NCBI RefSeq assembly: GCF_000511955.1
Contig: NZ_AZSU01000002.1
Span: 587,487-651,486, forward strand
Length of the DNA stretch: 64,000 bases
Source of the DNA: [Clostridium] ultunense DSM 10521
GTDB lineage: Bacteria; Bacillota; Clostridia; Tissierellales; Tepidimicrobiaceae
Direction of reading: 5' to 3'
In this document: piece by piece, positions 1 through 8,764 of the stretch
Layout: each line of letters opens with the position of its first letter
How positions within the stretch are numbered: the first letter of the stretch is position 1
The notes under the pieces: generated by a model
Databases searched by the model: none
Seen by the model: the letters and a program-made list of their open reading frames with translations, nothing else
Told to the model about the DNA's origin: nothing
Position numbers and translations under genes: made by a program

Positions 1-355
1 TCAAAACCCTATAGGCCTGTACTCTACCTATATGGCCACCTTTTCTACTATGGAACAAATAATCATTTTGACCTAATTGCTGGTTGCTTACATAATCGTC
101 AAGGTTTTTACGGATTGCATTATTTAATTTTATCTTCTTTTCTTTACTAGTTTTCTGTTCTTCTAAAATTAAGTACTCCTTAAATTGACCATTTTCATTA
201 TAAACATCCTTCACTCTCAAAGGCAAAATATCGCTTATCCTCAATCCGGTATTTAATCCAAATTTAAATAATAGGCCATACTTTGGATCTTTACCATTTA
301 GATAGTAATACATTTGATCGATTTTCTTCCTATTTCTAATAGGTTCTACAGTCAA
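1..355 (-). CDS. Tyrosine recombinase (phage-integrase type), 3' end beyond the window
   Basis: Read on the minus strand from a TTG start at 355, preceded by GAAAGGAG, the frame is open to the window edge (about 118 codons). The product starts MTVEPIRNRKK and contains NTGLRISDILPLRVKDV, the box with the first catalytic arginine of tyrosine recombinases, followed by the beta-hairpin region and HSRKGGHIGRVQAYRVL. The second box (H-x-x-R) and the tyrosine nucleophile should lie beyond base 1. The absence of an N-terminal core-binding domain suggests a short, catalytic-domain-only recombinase or a truncated one. It may mark the edge of a mobile element to the left. Family is fairly sure; host element and completeness are unknown. 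Confidence 0.75.
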   Translation of the reverse strand, partial: MTVEPIRNRKKIDQMYYYLNGKDPKYGLLFKFGLNTGLRISDILPLRVKDVYNENGQFKEYLILEEQKTSKEKKIKLNNAIRKNLDDYVSNQQLGQNDYLFHSRKGGHIGRVQAYRVL

Positions 356-549
356 AATAAAACTCCTTTCTAATGTAACAAAATAAGAGTAATATCTATT
401 AATAAATATATAATATTATACCATAAAGCCATAGAAAACAAAAATATAAAAAGCTATAATGGCTAAAATAACAAATTATTAATAGCAATCTATATGTAAC
501 TAAATATAGAAACTGTTACATTAATAATAATGTAGAAAGAAGGGGTAAG

Positions 550-915
550 ATGTTAGACATTACAAAGGTATTAGTCATCAGTAATGAAATCTCAGAGTAT
601 GAAAGGATTAAGAGCACATTAGATTCTTTAAAATTTTTTCAATTGGACTATCAAACTGATCTAAAGAGGGAGGGTAATTATTATGATTTTGTAATTGCTG
701 ATTTAGATTCATTAGATGGTCCTGATGAATTAAAAATTATTGGTAATTTAAAACAAACCTACAGAAGGTCCAATATTATACTCATAGGAGGAACAAAGGA
801 AGGCCACTTAAGCAAAACACAAAAAGGAATGACTGTTCTATCCAAGCCTATATCTGAAGTAGAATTGTTAGAATGTCTATTTAATGCCATTTTAGAGGAA
901 GTATCAAGTATATAA
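550..915 (+). CDS. CheY-like receiver-domain protein, stand-alone and degenerate
   Basis: 121 residues forming one receiver-like fold and nothing else. VLVIS opens strand 1, VIADLDS carries the aspartate at the phosphoacceptor position, and LSKPISEVELL supplies the conserved Lys-Pro. The acidic pair expected after strand 1 is replaced by Asn-Glu, so metal binding and phosphorylation may be altered. It starts at an ATG after AGAAGGGG and ends 32 bases before a chemoreceptor in the same direction, so the two are probably co-transcribed. No kinase or che gene is nearby. I infer a signalling role linked to the receptor; a purely structural receiver is equally possible. Confidence 0.6.
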   Translation: MLDITKVLVISNEISEYERIKSTLDSLKFFQLDYQTDLKREGNYYDFVIADLDSLDGPDELKIIGNLKQTYRRSNIILIGGTKEGHLSKTQKGMTVLSKPISEVELLECLFNAILEEVSSI

Positions 916-947
916 AGTTAAAAAAGTAAGAGGAGGAATTAGAGAAT

Positions 948-2975
948 ATGAAAAGAAAAAGTATTAAAACCTATTTAATAACTATCTTCAGTTTACTGTT
1001 TTTAGTAGTATTGATCAGTTCTGGAGTAATGTATTATAGGACTACATCAAAAGAATTAATTGATGATTCTAAAGATACATTGTTAGAGATCGCTAAATCT
1101 AGCGTCAAGATTGTAGAAAGCCGTATAGACGGAGAGTTTAAAACTGTGGAGACCATAGCTAATAGGGATAGAATTAGGGACATAACTTATCCTTTAGATG
1201 AGAAATTGAAGCTACTTCAGGGAGAAAAGGATAGAAATAAATACATAACATTGGGTATTTCTGATTTAGAAGGCAATTTGACTACAACTGAAGGTGAAGT
1301 TACAAATATTAAAGATCGATCTTATTTCCAAGAAGCTATAAAATCTGGAAGGGGCATTTCTGATCCCATTATCAGTAAAGTAAACAACTCCCTTAATTTA
1401 GTTTTTGCAGTGCCTATCAAACAGGATGATAATATTTATAGTCTTCTTGTAGCAGCTGTGGATGGCAACATATTGAGTTCGATTATAGAGGATATTTCCG
1501 TTGGAGATACTGGAGAAGCATTTATGATCAACAAGGAAGGCACCACTATAGCTCATAAAAACAGGGATTTGGTATTAAATATGGATAATGATTTTGAAAG
1601 TGTAAAAGAAGACCCAAGTTTAAAGGGGATTGTAGAGTTAGAAAAACTAATGGTAGAAGGTAAGATTGATTCAGGAGAATATGACTATAATGGGGTAGAG
1701 AAGCTTATGGGATTCGCTCCAATATCTAGTACAGGTTGGTCTATTGGGGTTAATGTGCTTCAGTCGGAAGTATTAGAGAATCTTTCGAAAATAAGGAATC
1801 AATCTATAATAATAACTTTAGCTGCCCTTGCAATTAGTTTGATTATTATGTACAGGGTGATTAATAAAATAATAGAACCAATAAAATTATTGGATGAGAA
1901 TTTAGGGTCATTAGCTTCTGGCGATCTGACAGTGAAAATTTCTGAGAAATATTTAAAGAGGAAGGATGAGTTTGGTAGACTAGCCAATTCAGAGAAAAAG
2001 TTATTGGATTCAATGAACCAGATGATAGGTGGTATTAGACATATAGGATTAAACGTAGAGATTAATTCAGCAGATCTATCTGCAGCTTCACAGCAGATGG
2101 CAGCTTCAACGGAAGAGGTGGCTACAGCTGTTCAAGAGATTGCCAAAGGTTCCGAATTTCAGGCTTCCAATCTAATAGAGGTAAATGATATATTAGCAGA
2201 ATTCGATCAAGAATTGGAAAACATGGTGCAATCTATAGTCCAAATCGATGGCTCTTCAAAAGGGATTTATGGGGATGTAGCATCTAGTGATGAGAATATG
2301 AAGGAGCTATCGGCTGCAATAGACAGTACAACTAAAACCATAAACTTGTTTTTAGATAAGATAGTAAAATTAGGGGAAAGCATTATGGAAATAGATAAAA
2401 TTACGGATTTGATAAATGAGATTTCAGAACAGACAAATCTTTTAGCATTAAATGCAGCTATTGAGGCGGCAAGGGCAGGGGAAGCTGGTAGAGGATTTGC
2501 CGTAGTATCGGAAGAAATAAGAAAATTAGCAGAACAGACAAAAAATTCGATAGGAGATATAAATAATATAGTCCATGATATCCATGGGGAAGTAGATGTT
2601 ATAAACCATTCAATCAATGATATTAATGAAGAGATGAACAGTCAGGAGAAAGTAACTATAACCACTATTGAACTATTTGAATCTGTCATGGAGTCTATAA
2701 GAAAAATGGTAGACCAAATAGGCGAGCTAAACCAGTCTACCGAAAATGTAAATCGTGGAAAGGATATGATAATATCAAGAATAGAAGAAATATCCTCAGA
2801 AGCACAACAGGTTTCAGCTTCTTCGGAGGAGATAGCAGCTTCCGCAGAAGAAATGAATGCTTCTGTAGAGGAAGTATCTGCTTCAGCTGAAGCATTAAGC
2901 GGCATGACGGAGAGTATGATGAAAGAAGTAGATAAATTCAAGATTCTTGAAGAAAATGAAAATAAAAAAGAATAA
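948..2975 (+). CDS. Methyl-accepting chemotaxis protein with extracellular Cache-type sensor
   Basis: 675 residues in classic receptor order: short cytoplasmic N-terminus, first membrane segment at about 10-30, an extracellular sensor of about 250 residues with dCache-like motifs ([19 protein letters not shown]), second membrane segment at about 283-303, HAMP at about 304-357, then the long signalling coiled coil. The hairpin tip that contacts CheA/CheW is present around residue 495 ([20 protein letters not shown], then [18 protein letters not shown]). Gln/Glu-rich ends suit methylation sites. The ligand cannot be read from sequence; dCache receptors often bind amino acids or carboxylates. 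RBS is GAGGAGG. A terminator follows at 3003. Confidence 0.93.
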   Translation: MKRKSIKTYLITIFSLLFLVVLISSGVMYYRTTSKELIDDSKDTLLEIAKSSVKIVESRIDGEFKTVETIANRDRIRDITYPLDEKLKLLQGEKDRNKYITLGISDLEGNLTTTEGEVTNIKDRSYFQEAIKSGRGISDPIISKVNNSLNLVFAVPIKQDDNIYSLLVAAVDGNILSSIIEDISVGDTGEAFMINKEGTTIAHKNRDLVLNMDNDFESVKEDPSLKGIVELEKLMVEGKIDSGEYDYNGVEKLMGFAPISSTGWSIGVNVLQSEVLENLSKIRNQSIIITLAALAISLIIMYRVINKIIEPIKLLDENLGSLASGDLTVKISEKYLKRKDEFGRLANSEKKLLDSMNQMIGGIRHIGLNVEINSADLSAASQQMAASTEEVATAVQEIAKGSEFQASNLIEVNDILAEFDQELENMVQSIVQIDGSSKGIYGDVASSDENMKELSAAIDSTTKTINLFLDKIVKLGESIMEIDKITDLINEISEQTNLLALNAAIEAARAGEAGRGFAVVSEEIRKLAEQTKNSIGDINNIVHDIHGEVDVINHSINDINEEMNSQEKVTITTIELFESVMESIRKMVDQIGELNQSTENVNRGKDMIISRIEEISSEAQQVSASSEEIAASAEEMNASVEEVSASAEALSGMTESMMKEVDKFKILEENENKKE

Positions 2976-3002
2976 ATCTATATAATTAGATTAGTAGAAT
3001 TT

Positions 3003-3047
3003 AAAAAAGGCTTCCTTGATTTAAAATTTTCAATGGAGGTCTTTTTT
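3003..3047 (+). terminator. Rho-independent terminator after the chemoreceptor
   Basis: An A-rich arm ending GGCTTCC pairs with GGAGGTC running into six T residues, using two G-U wobbles. It lies 27 bases after the receptor stop codon. Confidence 0.65.
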
Positions 3048-3158
3048 ATAACGAATAGGAAAGTTCTCACTTGTTAAATATTAATAAAAGAGGACTTTCC
3101 GTTATGAGTTTCAAGAAAAGCTTCCTTAAAAATGTTTCAATAAAAGCTTTTCTTATTT
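3045..3158. repeat. Two-hairpin dispersed repeat, copy 1
   Basis: Non-coding. First hairpin pairs GGAAAGTTCTC (3058-3068) with GAGGACTTTCC (about 3090-3100), extended by ATAACG with CGTTAT. Second pairs AAGAAAAGCTT with AAGCTTTTCTT and runs into T residues, so it could also terminate transcription. A copy of about 80 percent identity lies at 33481-33592. Both copies sit in the leader of a housekeeping gene (glpX, tagO). Confidence 0.8.
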
Positions 3159-3221
3159 TTATTATTTATCATTTTGGTTTATAATAAGTATAGCATAATT
3201 AATTATTAAGGAGAGATGATA

Positions 3222-4211
3222 ATGGATAGAGATTTAGCTTTGTCTTTAGTAAGAGTGACAGAAATTGCTGCATTAGCTTCTGGCAGATATATGGGTAGAG
3301 GTGATAAGATAGGAGCAGATCAGGCTGCAGTAGATGGTATGAGAGCTGCCTTTAACCTTGTTAACACTAAAGGCCAGGTAGTTATAGGAGAAGGTGAACT
3401 AGATGAGGCACCTATGTTATATATTGGTGAAATAATTGGAGCAGGTATGGATGTAAAAGCAGATATAGCAGTAGACCCACTTGATGGAACTACTCTTGTA
3501 GCTAAGGGTTTGCCAAATGCTATTTCTGTAATAGCTATGGCACCTAAAGGTTGTCTATTAAATGCTCCAGACACCTATATGAAAAAGATAGCAGTAGGGC
3601 CTAGGGCAGCAGGGAAAATTCATATAGATTCTACTATTGAAGAAAACCTATATTCAGTGGCTAAGGCTTTAAATAAGGATATTTCAGATTTAACTGTTAT
3701 CATACAAGATAGGGAAAGGCATAGGGATATAATAGATGAAGTGCGAAAGATAGGCGCTAGGATAAAACTATTTGGAGAAGGAGATGTGGCTGCAGCCATA
3801 GCTACCGCCTTTGAAGATACAGGTGTAGATATTATGATAAGCATTGGTGGAGCACCTGAAGGAGTGATTGCTGCCTCCGCATTAAAGTGTATGGGAGGAG
3901 ATTTTCAAGGAAGACTTTATCCAATGAGTGACAAGGAAATGGAAAGATGCAAGAGTTTAGGTTGGACTGAAGAAAAATTAGGACAGGTTCTCACAATAGA
4001 TGACTTAGCTAAAGGAAATGATATATTTTTTGCCGCTACTGGCATTTCCGATGGAGATCTCCTAAAGGGAATAGTATATTATGGAGACAATTTAGCTAAG
4101 ACCCATTCTGTAGTAATGAGGTCTAAAACTGGAACCATAAGATTTGTTGAAGCTCGCCATAGATTAGATAAAAATAATATTTTAAAGGAATTATTGAAAA
4201 AACATAGCTAA
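3222..4211 (+). CDS. glpX: Class II fructose-1,6-bisphosphatase GlpX (first paralog)
   Basis: Hydrolyses fructose 1,6-bisphosphate to fructose 6-phosphate in gluconeogenesis; cytosolic, metal-dependent. The class II signatures are present: GEGELDEAPMLYIGE, the metal-binding DPLDGT, and IGGAPEGVIAA near the C-terminus. I take ATG 3222, seven bases after AAGGAGA, rather than ATG 3216, which nearly touches the ribosome binding site; the paralog also starts MDRNLALN. Length 329 residues is normal for the family. It lies just upstream of a second glpX and of rho, matching the glpX-rho order of Firmicutes. Some GlpX enzymes also act on sedoheptulose 1,7-bisphosphate, and this copy could differ from its neighbour in that respect. 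Confidence 0.95.
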   Translation: MDRDLALSLVRVTEIAALASGRYMGRGDKIGADQAAVDGMRAAFNLVNTKGQVVIGEGELDEAPMLYIGEIIGAGMDVKADIAVDPLDGTTLVAKGLPNAISVIAMAPKGCLLNAPDTYMKKIAVGPRAAGKIHIDSTIEENLYSVAKALNKDISDLTVIIQDRERHRDIIDEVRKIGARIKLFGEGDVAAAIATAFEDTGVDIMISIGGAPEGVIAASALKCMGGDFQGRLYPMSDKEMERCKSLGWTEEKLGQVLTIDDLAKGNDIFFAATGISDGDLLKGIVYYGDNLAKTHSVVMRSKTGTIRFVEARHRLDKNNILKELLKKHS

Positions 4212-4295
4212 ACAAATAGTACATACTATTTGACATAAAAACTACTAATAGAATATACTATATAGAGAATAATGAAATCATAGGGGGACTTTTCT

Positions 4296-5267
4296 ATGGA
4301 TAGGAATTTGGCTTTAAATTTAGTCAGAGTAACAGAAGCTGCTGCATTACAATCTGCTCGTTATCTAGGCAGAGGGGATAAAAACAAGGCAGATGAAGCA
4401 GCTGTTAATGGCATGAGGAAAATGTTTGATACCCTAGCTATTGACGGAGTGGTAGTCATTGGCGAAGGAGAAATGGATGAAGCCCCTATGCTCTATATAG
4501 GGGAACAGATAGGCAAGGCTACTAGAGATTCCATAAAGCTAGATATAGCTGTGGACCCATTAGATGGTACTACTGCTGTTGCCAAAGGGTTATCTAATGC
4601 CATATCGGTGGTAGCTGTAGCACCAAGAGGTTGCTTATTGCACGCACCAGATATGTATATGGATAAGATAGCTGTAGGACCAAAAGCAGCTGGAAAGATA
4701 AGTTTAGATGAAACTGTAGAAACCAATTTGAAAAGTCTTTCTAAGGCATTAAATAAGAATATTTCCGATATAACGGTGACTATGCTAGATAGACCAAGAC
4801 ATAAGGAATTAATCCAAAGGGTTAGGGAAGCTGGAGCAAGAATTAAACTATTCCAAGATGGAGATGTGGCTGCTGCTATAGCTACCTGTTTTGAAGACTC
4901 TGGAGTAGATATACTAATGGGTACTGGAGGAGCGCCAGAAGGAGTTCTTGCAGCTGCAGCATTAAAATGTTTAGGTGGAGAAATTCAGGGACGACTTCAC
5001 CCTATAAAAGAAGAGGAAATAGAAAGATGTAAAGCAATGGGATTAGATGATATATATGGTCTACTTACTATGGACCATTTAGTAAGGGGAAAGGAAATAA
5101 TCTTTGCAGCTACAGGCATTTCCAATGGAGAACTTTTAAAGGGAGTTGTCTATTATGAAAACTATATGGCTAAAACCTACTCTGTAGTCATGAGGGCTGA
5201 GACTGGTACCGTAAGGTTTATTGAAGCCATACATAGGTTAGATAAAAAACCTGAATATGCAAAATAA
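4296..5267 (+). CDS. glpX: Class II fructose-1,6-bisphosphatase GlpX (second paralog)
   Basis: 323 residues, clearly homologous to the gene just upstream: shared opening MDRNLALNLVRVTE, then GEGEMDEAPMLYIGE, DPLDGTTAVAKGLSNA and TGGAPEGVLAAAALKC. All expected metal and phosphate ligands look intact, so both copies should be active. The 84-base gap holds no terminator and the second copy has its own RBS (AGGGGGA), so the pair is probably co-transcribed. Tandem duplication followed by divergence is the simplest origin. Whether one copy has become a sedoheptulose bisphosphatase, or answers to a different effector, cannot be judged from sequence alone. Confidence 0.94.
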   Translation: MDRNLALNLVRVTEAAALQSARYLGRGDKNKADEAAVNGMRKMFDTLAIDGVVVIGEGEMDEAPMLYIGEQIGKATRDSIKLDIAVDPLDGTTAVAKGLSNAISVVAVAPRGCLLHAPDMYMDKIAVGPKAAGKISLDETVETNLKSLSKALNKNISDITVTMLDRPRHKELIQRVREAGARIKLFQDGDVAAAIATCFEDSGVDILMGTGGAPEGVLAAAALKCLGGEIQGRLHPIKEEEIERCKAMGLDDIYGLLTMDHLVRGKEIIFAATGISNGELLKGVVYYENYMAKTYSVVMRAETGTVRFIEAIHRLDKKPEYAK

Positions 5268-5385
5268 TTTGATTTGACTTATAAATATTATAATGATATT
5301 ATAATCCTAGAAATACTTATCTATCTGACATTTCTTGAGGTCATTCCAAAACTTGATTTATAGAAATAGGTTTTAAAAATCAGTA

Positions 5386-5436
5386 TAAAGCCGCATGGGA
5401 ATTATAAATTTAGACTTCCTGCGGTAGCTTTTTTTA
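5386..5436 (+). terminator. Terminator-like hairpin in the rho leader (possible attenuator)
   Basis: AAAGC-CGCA-TGGGAA pairs with TTCC-TGCG-GTAGC and is followed by seven T residues. It ends about 20 bases before the rho TTG start and overlaps nothing coding. It may end glpX transcripts, attenuate rho, or both. Two TATAAT boxes at 5289 and 5300 lie upstream, but no -35 at ideal spacing was found. Confidence 0.6.
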
Positions 5437-5456
5437 AATTTTATGGAGGTGTAATT

Positions 5457-6812
5457 TTGGATTCAAGCATATTACGTGAGAAAAAACTGGAAGATCTCCG
5501 GGTTATAGCTAAAACCCTGGGTATTAAAAGCATTACTAAATATAGAAAAAATGAGTTAATAGATATGATATTGCAGAACACAGGAAAGGAAGAAGAGGAA
5601 GTGCCTCAGGAAAAGACCTCTGGGGAAATTGATATTAATGACATCGATATGGAAGAATTACCTGAGAAGGTAACTGAGGAATTGGAACAGATGGAGAATA
5701 TTGATGGTGCTGAAGGAATATTGGAAATTCACCAGGATGGATATGGTTTCTTAAGATCAGACAATTACTTATCCGGCGATAATGATATATACGTATCCCC
5801 ATCCCAGATTAGAAGGTTTAGACTTCGAACGGGAGATAAAGTATTTGGTATCACGAGACCTGCAAAATCGGGAGAAAAGTATAAAGCTCTTCTCTATGTA
5901 AAAAGTGTAAATGGTTTAGACCCGGAAACCTGCCTTAATCGACCAGATTTTGATAGTTTAACTCCAATTTATCCGAGGAAGAGGATTGCATTGGAAACAG
6001 TTCCAAACAATCTTTCCACTAGAATTATCGATTTAATGGCTCCTATTGGGAAGGGACAGAGAGGGATGATTGTCTCTCCACCAAAGGCTGGCAAAACAAC
6101 TCTTCTAAAATCCGTTGCCAACGCCATTTCTAAGAATCACCCTGATATAGAAATCATAGTGCTTTTAATAGATGAGAGACCTGAGGAAGTTACAGATATG
6201 CAAAGGTCTGTAGATGGTGATGTGGTCTATTCTACCTTTGATGAGCTTCCCAATCACCATACTAAAGTAGCTGAAATAGTCTTGGAAAGGGCTAAAAGGC
6301 TAGTTGAGCATGGAAAAGATGTTATAATCCTATTGGACAGTATTACCCGTCTTGCAAGAGCCTATAATCTAACTATACCCGCTACAGGAAGGACCCTATC
6401 TGGCGGATTAGATCCTGGAGCTTTGCATAAACCTAAAAGATTTTTTGGGGCTGCTAGAAATTTAGAAGAAGGAGGCAGTCTAACCATATTAGCTACTGCT
6501 TTAGTTGAAACAGGTAGCAGGATGGATGATGTTATATTTGAAGAGTTTAAGGGTACAGGTAATATGGAAATACATCTAGATAGAAAACTTTCTGAAAAGA
6601 GAATATTCCCAGCCTTAGATATTAATAAATCTGGAACTAGAAGAGAGGATTTATTGTTAACTCAAAAGGAATTAGAAACTATTTGGAGTATTAGAAAGGC
6701 TTTAGGAAATGCCCCTACTCAGGATGTAACAGAGACTTTAATAGAGAATTTAATGGGCATTAAGTCTAATGAAGAATTTATAGTAGAGATGAGAAATAAA
6801 ATTTGGTTTTAG
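5457..6812 (+). CDS. rho: Transcription termination factor Rho
   Basis: Hexameric RNA helicase that ends transcription by pulling on nascent RNA. 451 residues: Rho-N domain at about 1-45 ([20 protein letters not shown]), an acidic linker, the OB-fold RNA-binding domain at about 75-150 ([16 protein letters not shown]), and the RecA-like ATPase. Walker A reads [10 protein letters not shown] near residue 208 and the Walker B region [13 protein letters not shown] follows. Start is TTG 5457 behind ATGGAGGTG. The TAG stop is the last base of an 18-bp target duplication caused by an IS, so the reading frame is untouched but its native 3' neighbour rpmE has been moved 1.6 kb away. Confidence 0.98.
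   Translation: MDSSILREKKLEDLRVIAKTLGIKSITKYRKNELIDMILQNTGKEEEEVPQEKTSGEIDINDIDMEELPEKVTEELEQMENIDGAEGILEIHQDGYGFLRSDNYLSGDNDIYVSPSQIRRFRLRTGDKVFGITRPAKSGEKYKALLYVKSVNGLDPETCLNRPDFDSLTPIYPRKRIALETVPNNLSTRIIDLMAPIGKGQRGMIVSPPKAGKTTLLKSVANAISKNHPDIEIIVLLIDERPEEVTDMQRSVDGDVVYSTFDELPNHHTKVAEIVLERAKRLVEHGKDVIILLDSITRLARAYNLTIPATGRTLSGGLDPGALHKPKRFFGAARNLEEGGSLTILATALVETGSRMDDVIFEEFKGTGNMEIHLDRKLSEKRIFPALDINKSGTRREDLLLTQKELETIWSIRKALGNAPTQDVTETLIENLMGIKSNEEFIVEMRNKIWF
6795..6812. repeat. Left target-site duplication of the IS
   Basis: AATAAAATTTGGTTTTAG, the last 18 bases of rho including its TAG, recurs exactly at 8438-8455 on the other side of the IS. Flanking bases allow 18 to 20, depending on where the element is taken to start; 18 is chosen because both element ends then begin with TGT. 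Confidence 0.92.
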
Positions 6813-6889
6813 TGTCAATAACTTTTGAAAATGTCAGTAAAAAATGAGCTAATTATCGCTTAAAAATGTCAGTATTAGGATATAATAAT

Positions 6890-7017
6890 AACATCTTTGG
6901 GGCTTTGATATTGTAGCTGTTCAATTTTAAATGTCAAGGATAAAATGAACAAGCAAAGCTTGTCCTTGACATTTAAAATTTCACTAGCTTGTTTTGCAAC
7001 TAGCCCCAAAGGATGTT
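6890..7017. repeat. Nested palindrome inside the IS, 3' of the transposase gene
   Basis: Outer arms AACATCTTTGGGGCT (6890-6904) and AGCCCCAAAGGATGTT (7002-7017), inner arms AATTTTAAATGTCAAGGA (6923-6940) and TCCTTGACATTTAAAATT (6963-6980, perfect 18 bp), and a small CAAGC-AAA-GCTTG hairpin in the loop. Transcribed from either strand it would fold into one long hairpin. A terminator or insulator between transposase and rho is plausible; it lacks a long T tract. Confidence 0.85.
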
Positions 7018-7029
7018 AAAATATTGATA

Positions 7030-8376
7030 TTAAGCGTATTTGCTTAAAAATATTTCTTCTAGGACACTGAGTATTTCTTCATAACTTTCATCGAAATAGA
7101 CTTTTTTAAATTTATCATGGCCATATTTGAAATAGTGGTCATCTGGAGGTATATACTTAGTTTTAGGTTTATTCTGCTTGATCTCATGTTTTCTTTTAGG
7201 CTTTATGAAGTTAATTACTTCATAAACATTGCCCTGGTATTCTGCTTTAATTCCTACTGAAGTACTGATTATGACAGTGATCTTTGATTTCTTTGGGATT
7301 TCAGGCAATCCAGGGCTTTTTAATACCTGAAAATGTCTATTGTGTATAGAAAAAACACTGCCATTATCAATAGTTCTTGTTTGTTTAACACATAAAATAT
7401 GATCTAGTATTAAATCATCAGTAAGCTTGCGATAAGCTAATTCACTGTCCTCTGGTTCTACAGCAAACATGGAGTTAAACTTAGGAATATATTTAAGCAA
7501 GAATTCATTAGCTTCCTCAACTGTATTAATCCCTGCAATTTTAAACTCAACGGGTAACCTACTTTGTAGCGTATTCCAAAGTCTTTCGACTCTACCTTTG
7601 GCCTGAGGAGAGCGTGCTGTAATAATTGCGATACCTAATTCTTTCATAGCCCTACCAAATTGGGTATCATTGATAATTTTGCCCTCTAGCTGTTCTTCTA
7701 TGGATACTTTACTAGCATTAGGCGAACGGAATATCGTATGTCTATCTGTATAAATACAAGAAGGAATACCATGATTTAAAATCATTTGTCTAGTGATTTC
7801 TAAATATCCATGTAAGCACTCATTTTTAGTCATATAAAGACCTACAATTTCCCCAGAAGCATCATCAATAGCACCATGAAGAGAAAATTTATCAGTATTA
7901 CCAAACCATTCGAAAGGAGTGGCATCTATCTGTATTAACATTCCTTTTCTAGCTTTTCTCTTCCGTCTGTAATGCTTCTTAGGTTTACGCCTCTTCTTAG
8001 GGCTTACAACACCATTAGAAGTTAGTAGATTATAAAGGGCATTGTAACTTATGGAAATACCCTCATTCTCAAGAAGAAGTTCTTGAAAATGCTTAAAATT
8101 GGCATCCTTGTATTTATCGGATTTTTTAAGTTTAACAATATTTTGTTTAAAATCATCATCGAAAGCATGATAAGGTTTCCTATTGGTATTCTTGTGGATA
8201 AGGAACGACACACCTTCTTCTTCCACTCCTTTTTTTAGGCGATAAATTTGTCGTTCACTTAGACCCAGACTTTCGGCCGCATCACAAGGTTTAAGGTTAC
8301 CTTCAATCACGTTTGAGATGACTCGATATCTGTTTAATTGTTTTTCATTCAATAGATAATGCACCTCTTTTTTCAT
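7030..8376 (-). CDS. DDE (rve-type) transposase of the IS
   Basis: 448 residues. N-terminal helix-turn-helix region at about 10-60 (AAESLGLSERQIYRLKKG), a basic linker (PKKRRKPKKHYRRKRKARKG), then the integrase core with the three acidic residues at about 151 (IQIDATPFEWFG), 212 (IYTDRHTIF) and 265 (GRVERLWNTLQ). This layout matches ISNCY/IS1202 transposases. The start is uncertain: ATG 8376 has no ribosome binding site in front, while a TTG at 8352 lies nine bases after AGAGGTG. No frameshift or missing catalytic residue is seen, so the enzyme should be active. Confidence 0.9.
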   Translation of the reverse strand: MKKEVHYLLNEKQLNRYRVISNVIEGNLKPCDAAESLGLSERQIYRLKKGVEEEGVSFLIHKNTNRKPYHAFDDDFKQNIVKLKKSDKYKDANFKHFQELLLENEGISISYNALYNLLTSNGVVSPKKRRKPKKHYRRKRKARKGMLIQIDATPFEWFGNTDKFSLHGAIDDASGEIVGLYMTKNECLHGYLEITRQMILNHGIPSCIYTDRHTIFRSPNASKVSIEEQLEGKIINDTQFGRAMKELGIAIITARSPQAKGRVERLWNTLQSRLPVEFKIAGINTVEEANEFLLKYIPKFNSMFAVEPEDSELAYRKLTDDLILDHILCVKQTRTIDNGSVFSIHNRHFQVLKSPGLPEIPKKSKITVIISTSVGIKAEYQGNVYEVINFIKPKRKHEIKQNKPKTKYIPPDDHYFKYGHDKFKKVYFDESYEEILSVLEEIFLSKYA

Positions 8377-8437
8377 ATTATTATTTTGACATAATCAAAA
8401 GATAATTATGAGATGACATTATCAAAAGATAATAACA

Positions 8438-8455
8438 AATAAAATTTGGTTTTAG
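8438..8455. repeat. Right target-site duplication of the IS
   Basis: Exact second copy of the 18 bases at 6795-6812. It is a duplicated rho 3' end without a reading frame of its own. Confidence 0.92.
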
Positions 8456-8484
8456 TTGAAATTTTTTTAGGATTATGCTATAAT
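8456..8484 (+). promoter_or_regulatory. Sigma-A-type promoter of rpmE
   Basis: TTGAAA at 8456-8461, 17-base spacer, TATAAT at 8479-8484. The -35 box starts at the first base after the IS target duplication, so the insertion left this promoter whole. Confidence 0.75.
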
Positions 8485-8547
8485 TAATTGGTCAATTTAT
8501 GTGAATTAATGTATTTTTTATACTGGCAATAAAGAGAGGTGAAAGCA

Positions 8548-8748
8548 ATGAAAAAGGGAATACATCCAGAATATTATGAAGCTACAGTAAAATGTGCGTG
8601 TGGAAATACATTCAAAACCGGTTCAACAAAGGAAGATTTAAGAGTGGAAATTTGTTCAGAATGCCATCCATTCTTTACAGGTCGTCAAAAATTTACAGAA
8701 CGTGGTGGCCGTGTGGAAAAATTCAAGAAAAAATATGGTATGGATTAG
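8548..8748 (+). CDS. rpmE: 50S ribosomal protein L31, zinc-binding form
   Basis: 66 residues starting [20 protein letters not shown]. The four zinc-binding cysteines of the C+ form are present (C-A-C and C-S-E-C). I use ATG 8548, six bases after AGAGAGGTGA; an in-frame GTG at 8539 lies inside that ribosome binding site. The gene normally follows rho directly in Firmicutes; here the IS separates them. A terminator follows at 8765. In many bacteria the zinc form is exchanged for a cysteine-free paralog under zinc limitation; none is present in this window. Confidence 0.97.
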   Translation: MKKGIHPEYYEATVKCACGNTFKTGSTKEDLRVEICSECHPFFTGRQKFTERGGRVEKFKKKYGMD

Positions 8749-8764
8749 TCATTGTTTAAAACCA

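Larger units (their letters stand above)
6813..8437 (-). mobile_element. Complete insertion sequence, probably IS1202 (ISNCY) group, 1625 bp
   Basis: Both ends begin TGT and form 24-bp imperfect inverted repeats, identical at 20 positions: left TGTCAATAACTTTTGAAAAT then GTCA, right (minus strand) TGTTATTATCTTTTGATAAT then GTCA. A second, internal AATTATC...ATGTCA box follows at each end, as if the transposase binds two sites per end. The element carries one transposase gene on the minus strand and a long palindrome behind it. Long direct repeats of this size are described for the IS1202 group. The frame is intact and the duplication perfect, so the insertion is probably recent. Confidence 0.88.

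Noticed and set aside
5274-5305. TTGACT with TATAAT as a promoter for rho
   Set aside because: The two TATAAT boxes lie 9 and 20 bases away; neither spacing is acceptable.
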